A stretch of 20,733 nucleotides of DNA, from contig JAIRZS010000259.1 in NCBI GenBank assembly GCA_031267115.1, forward strand, positions 1 to 20,733, written 5' to 3'. The notes under the pieces are model-generated. The model was not told the origin of the DNA. It searched no databases and saw only the letters and a program-made list of their open reading frames with translations. Shown here piece after piece: positions 19,848 through 20,733 of the stretch. The number at the start of each line of letters is the position of its first letter. The first letter of the stretch is position 1. The DNA comes from Treponema sp. (lineage in GTDB: Bacteria > Spirochaetota > Spirochaetia > Treponematales > Breznakiellaceae). The position numbers and the translations under genes were made by a program.

Positions 19848-20733
19848 ATTTCTTGAACTGCGGGCCGCCGTTTTCCGGCAGATACGTTCCTTCTTTGACA
19901 GAAGGAATTTTCTGGAGCTTGACACCCCCGTACTCGCGCCGGACCTTATCCCCGAAACATGCCTCGAAGTTTTCGGGACAGAGTACCTGGTACCGGGCCG
20001 GAAGCGGCCCAGGCAGTACTGGCTTGTACCCTCGCCCGAAATCTGGATGAAGAAGATCATCGCGCAGCACAGGAAAAGCGTATACCAGATATGCAGGTGT
20101 TTCAGGAACGGGGAATCGACAGGGTTCCTGCACAGCCCGGAATTCACGATGCTGGAATACTACACAATGGATTTCGGCTACCTTGATTCGCTAAAACTTA
20201 CGGAAGAACTTTTCGGCGAGCTCCGGCGGGCGCTGTTTCCTGAAAACAGTTTCCCCGTTTGGAACCGAGGTCAGGGCCGGGACCAGGACGGCTTCCTGCG
20301 GATCAGCGTGGAAGAGGCGTTCCGGGAATTTGCCGGCATCGATCTTTTCGGCGCGGCGGAGGCGGGGCGGCTGGGGGAAGAAGCCCGGCGGCTGGGACTT
20401 GAAATCCCGGACAGCCTCGACACAAAAACAATTTACGACCTTATTTTTATTCACGCGGTAGAACCTAAAATCCCGAAAGATACCATTACCGCGCTGCTTG
20501 ACTACCCCGCGTTCGTACCCTGCCTCGCGAAGCTCAGCCCGGACGGGAAAACCGCAGAGCGCTGGGAAATCTACGGGCGCGGCGTCGAACTGGCCAACTG
20601 CTATTCCGAGGAAACCGGCCCGGAAACGGTGAAACATTACTTCGAGGAAGAGGGAAAGGCCAAAAACAAAACCGCCCTCGTACCCCACCGGATCGACGGC
20701 GAATACTGGAAACTGTTCGCCCCGGGGCCGGGC
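19837..20733 (+). CDS. epmA: EF-P lysine ligase EpmA (GenX/PoxA), cut by window end
   Basis: A class II lysyl-tRNA synthetase-like protein without an anticodon-binding domain; EpmA attaches beta-lysine to elongation factor P. The frame stays open to the window edge (299 codons). Class II motif 1 is near DTPVL (29-33), motif 2 is QICRCFRNGES...HSPEFTMLEYY (85-109), and the substrate pocket segment YGRGVELANCYSEET lies near the end of the visible part. Motif 3 (GVALGFDRL-type) should follow outside the window. E. coli EpmA is 325 residues, so perhaps 30-40 residues are missing. TTG 19837 was chosen: it overlaps murD by 11 bases, and AAAGAGG is 13 bases upstream. Genes for EpmB and EF-P are not seen here. 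Confidence 0.88.
   Translation, partial: MDLEFLELRAAVFRQIRSFFDRRNFLELDTPVLAPDLIPETCLEVFGTEYLVPGRKRPRQYWLVPSPEIWMKKIIAQHRKSVYQICRCFRNGESTGFLHSPEFTMLEYYTMDFGYLDSLKLTEELFGELRRALFPENSFPVWNRGQGRDQDGFLRISVEEAFREFAGIDLFGAAEAGRLGEEARRLGLEIPDSLDTKTIYDLIFIHAVEPKIPKDTITALLDYPAFVPCLAKLSPDGKTAERWEIYGRGVELANCYSEETGPETVKHYFEEEGKAKNKTALVPHRIDGEYWKLFAPGPG

Noticed and set aside
18924..20147. 407-codon minus-strand open frame across murD and epmA
   Set aside because: It crosses two plus-strand genes with full family motifs and shows no motif of its own.

Overview
The window is a GC-rich bacterial segment, densely coded, with long same-strand operons and short overlaps. I see no rRNA, tRNA, CRISPR array, insertion sequence or phage gene. 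The gene content best fits a spirochaete of the termite-gut Treponema type. The pointers are a selenium-independent FDH-H with an [FeFe]-hydrogenase in one operon, a GldA/GldF/GldG/DUF4340 exporter block, and structured intergenic repeats. This placement is an inference from content and could be wrong; an acetogenic clostridium or deltaproteobacterium is the alternative.

Layout, left to right. Positions 1-456 hold no gene but several hairpins and repeats. A ribonuclease Z gene (rnz) follows, then a small AT-richer two-gene module that looks like a type II toxin-antitoxin pair. After a 345-base structured gap comes a four-gene plus-strand operon (2310-6779) for a GldAFG-like ABC system with a DUF4340 partner. 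A convergent gap with a folded repeat separates it from a minus-strand operon running from 12581 down to 7010: fdhF (Cys-type formate dehydrogenase), a HycB-like ferredoxin, a 94-residue half-ferredoxin, a second HycB-like ferredoxin, hydA ([FeFe]-hydrogenase) and mobA. From the divergent region 12582-13007 a long plus-strand operon runs to the right end: a P-loop NTPase, moeA, moaC, moaA, a MOSC protein, mogA, a MoeA-like molybdopterin-binding protein, murD, and epmA cut by the window end.

How the genes work together. The fdhF-hycB-hycB-hydA set matches the soluble hydrogen-dependent CO2 reductase (HDCR) known from Acetobacterium woodii and Thermoanaerobacter kivui: H2 is oxidised at HydA, electrons pass through HycB-type ferredoxins, and CO2 is reduced to formate at FdhF, the first step of the methyl branch of the Wood-Ljungdahl pathway. 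The divergent operon makes the molybdopterin cofactor that FdhF needs, and mobA at the end of the enzyme operon adds the guanylyl group. So the enzyme and most of its cofactor pathway diverge from one intergenic region. MoaD, MoaE and FdhD are not in the window.

Most notable: (1) an HDCR-type operon with an extra half-HycB subunit; (2) a family of three intergenic elements (137-226, 6781-6913, 12831-12988) sharing closing ends and joints but with different, internally complementary arms, one of them in the leader of the cofactor operon; (3) candidate divergent promoters with overlapping -10 boxes between the enzyme and cofactor operons.
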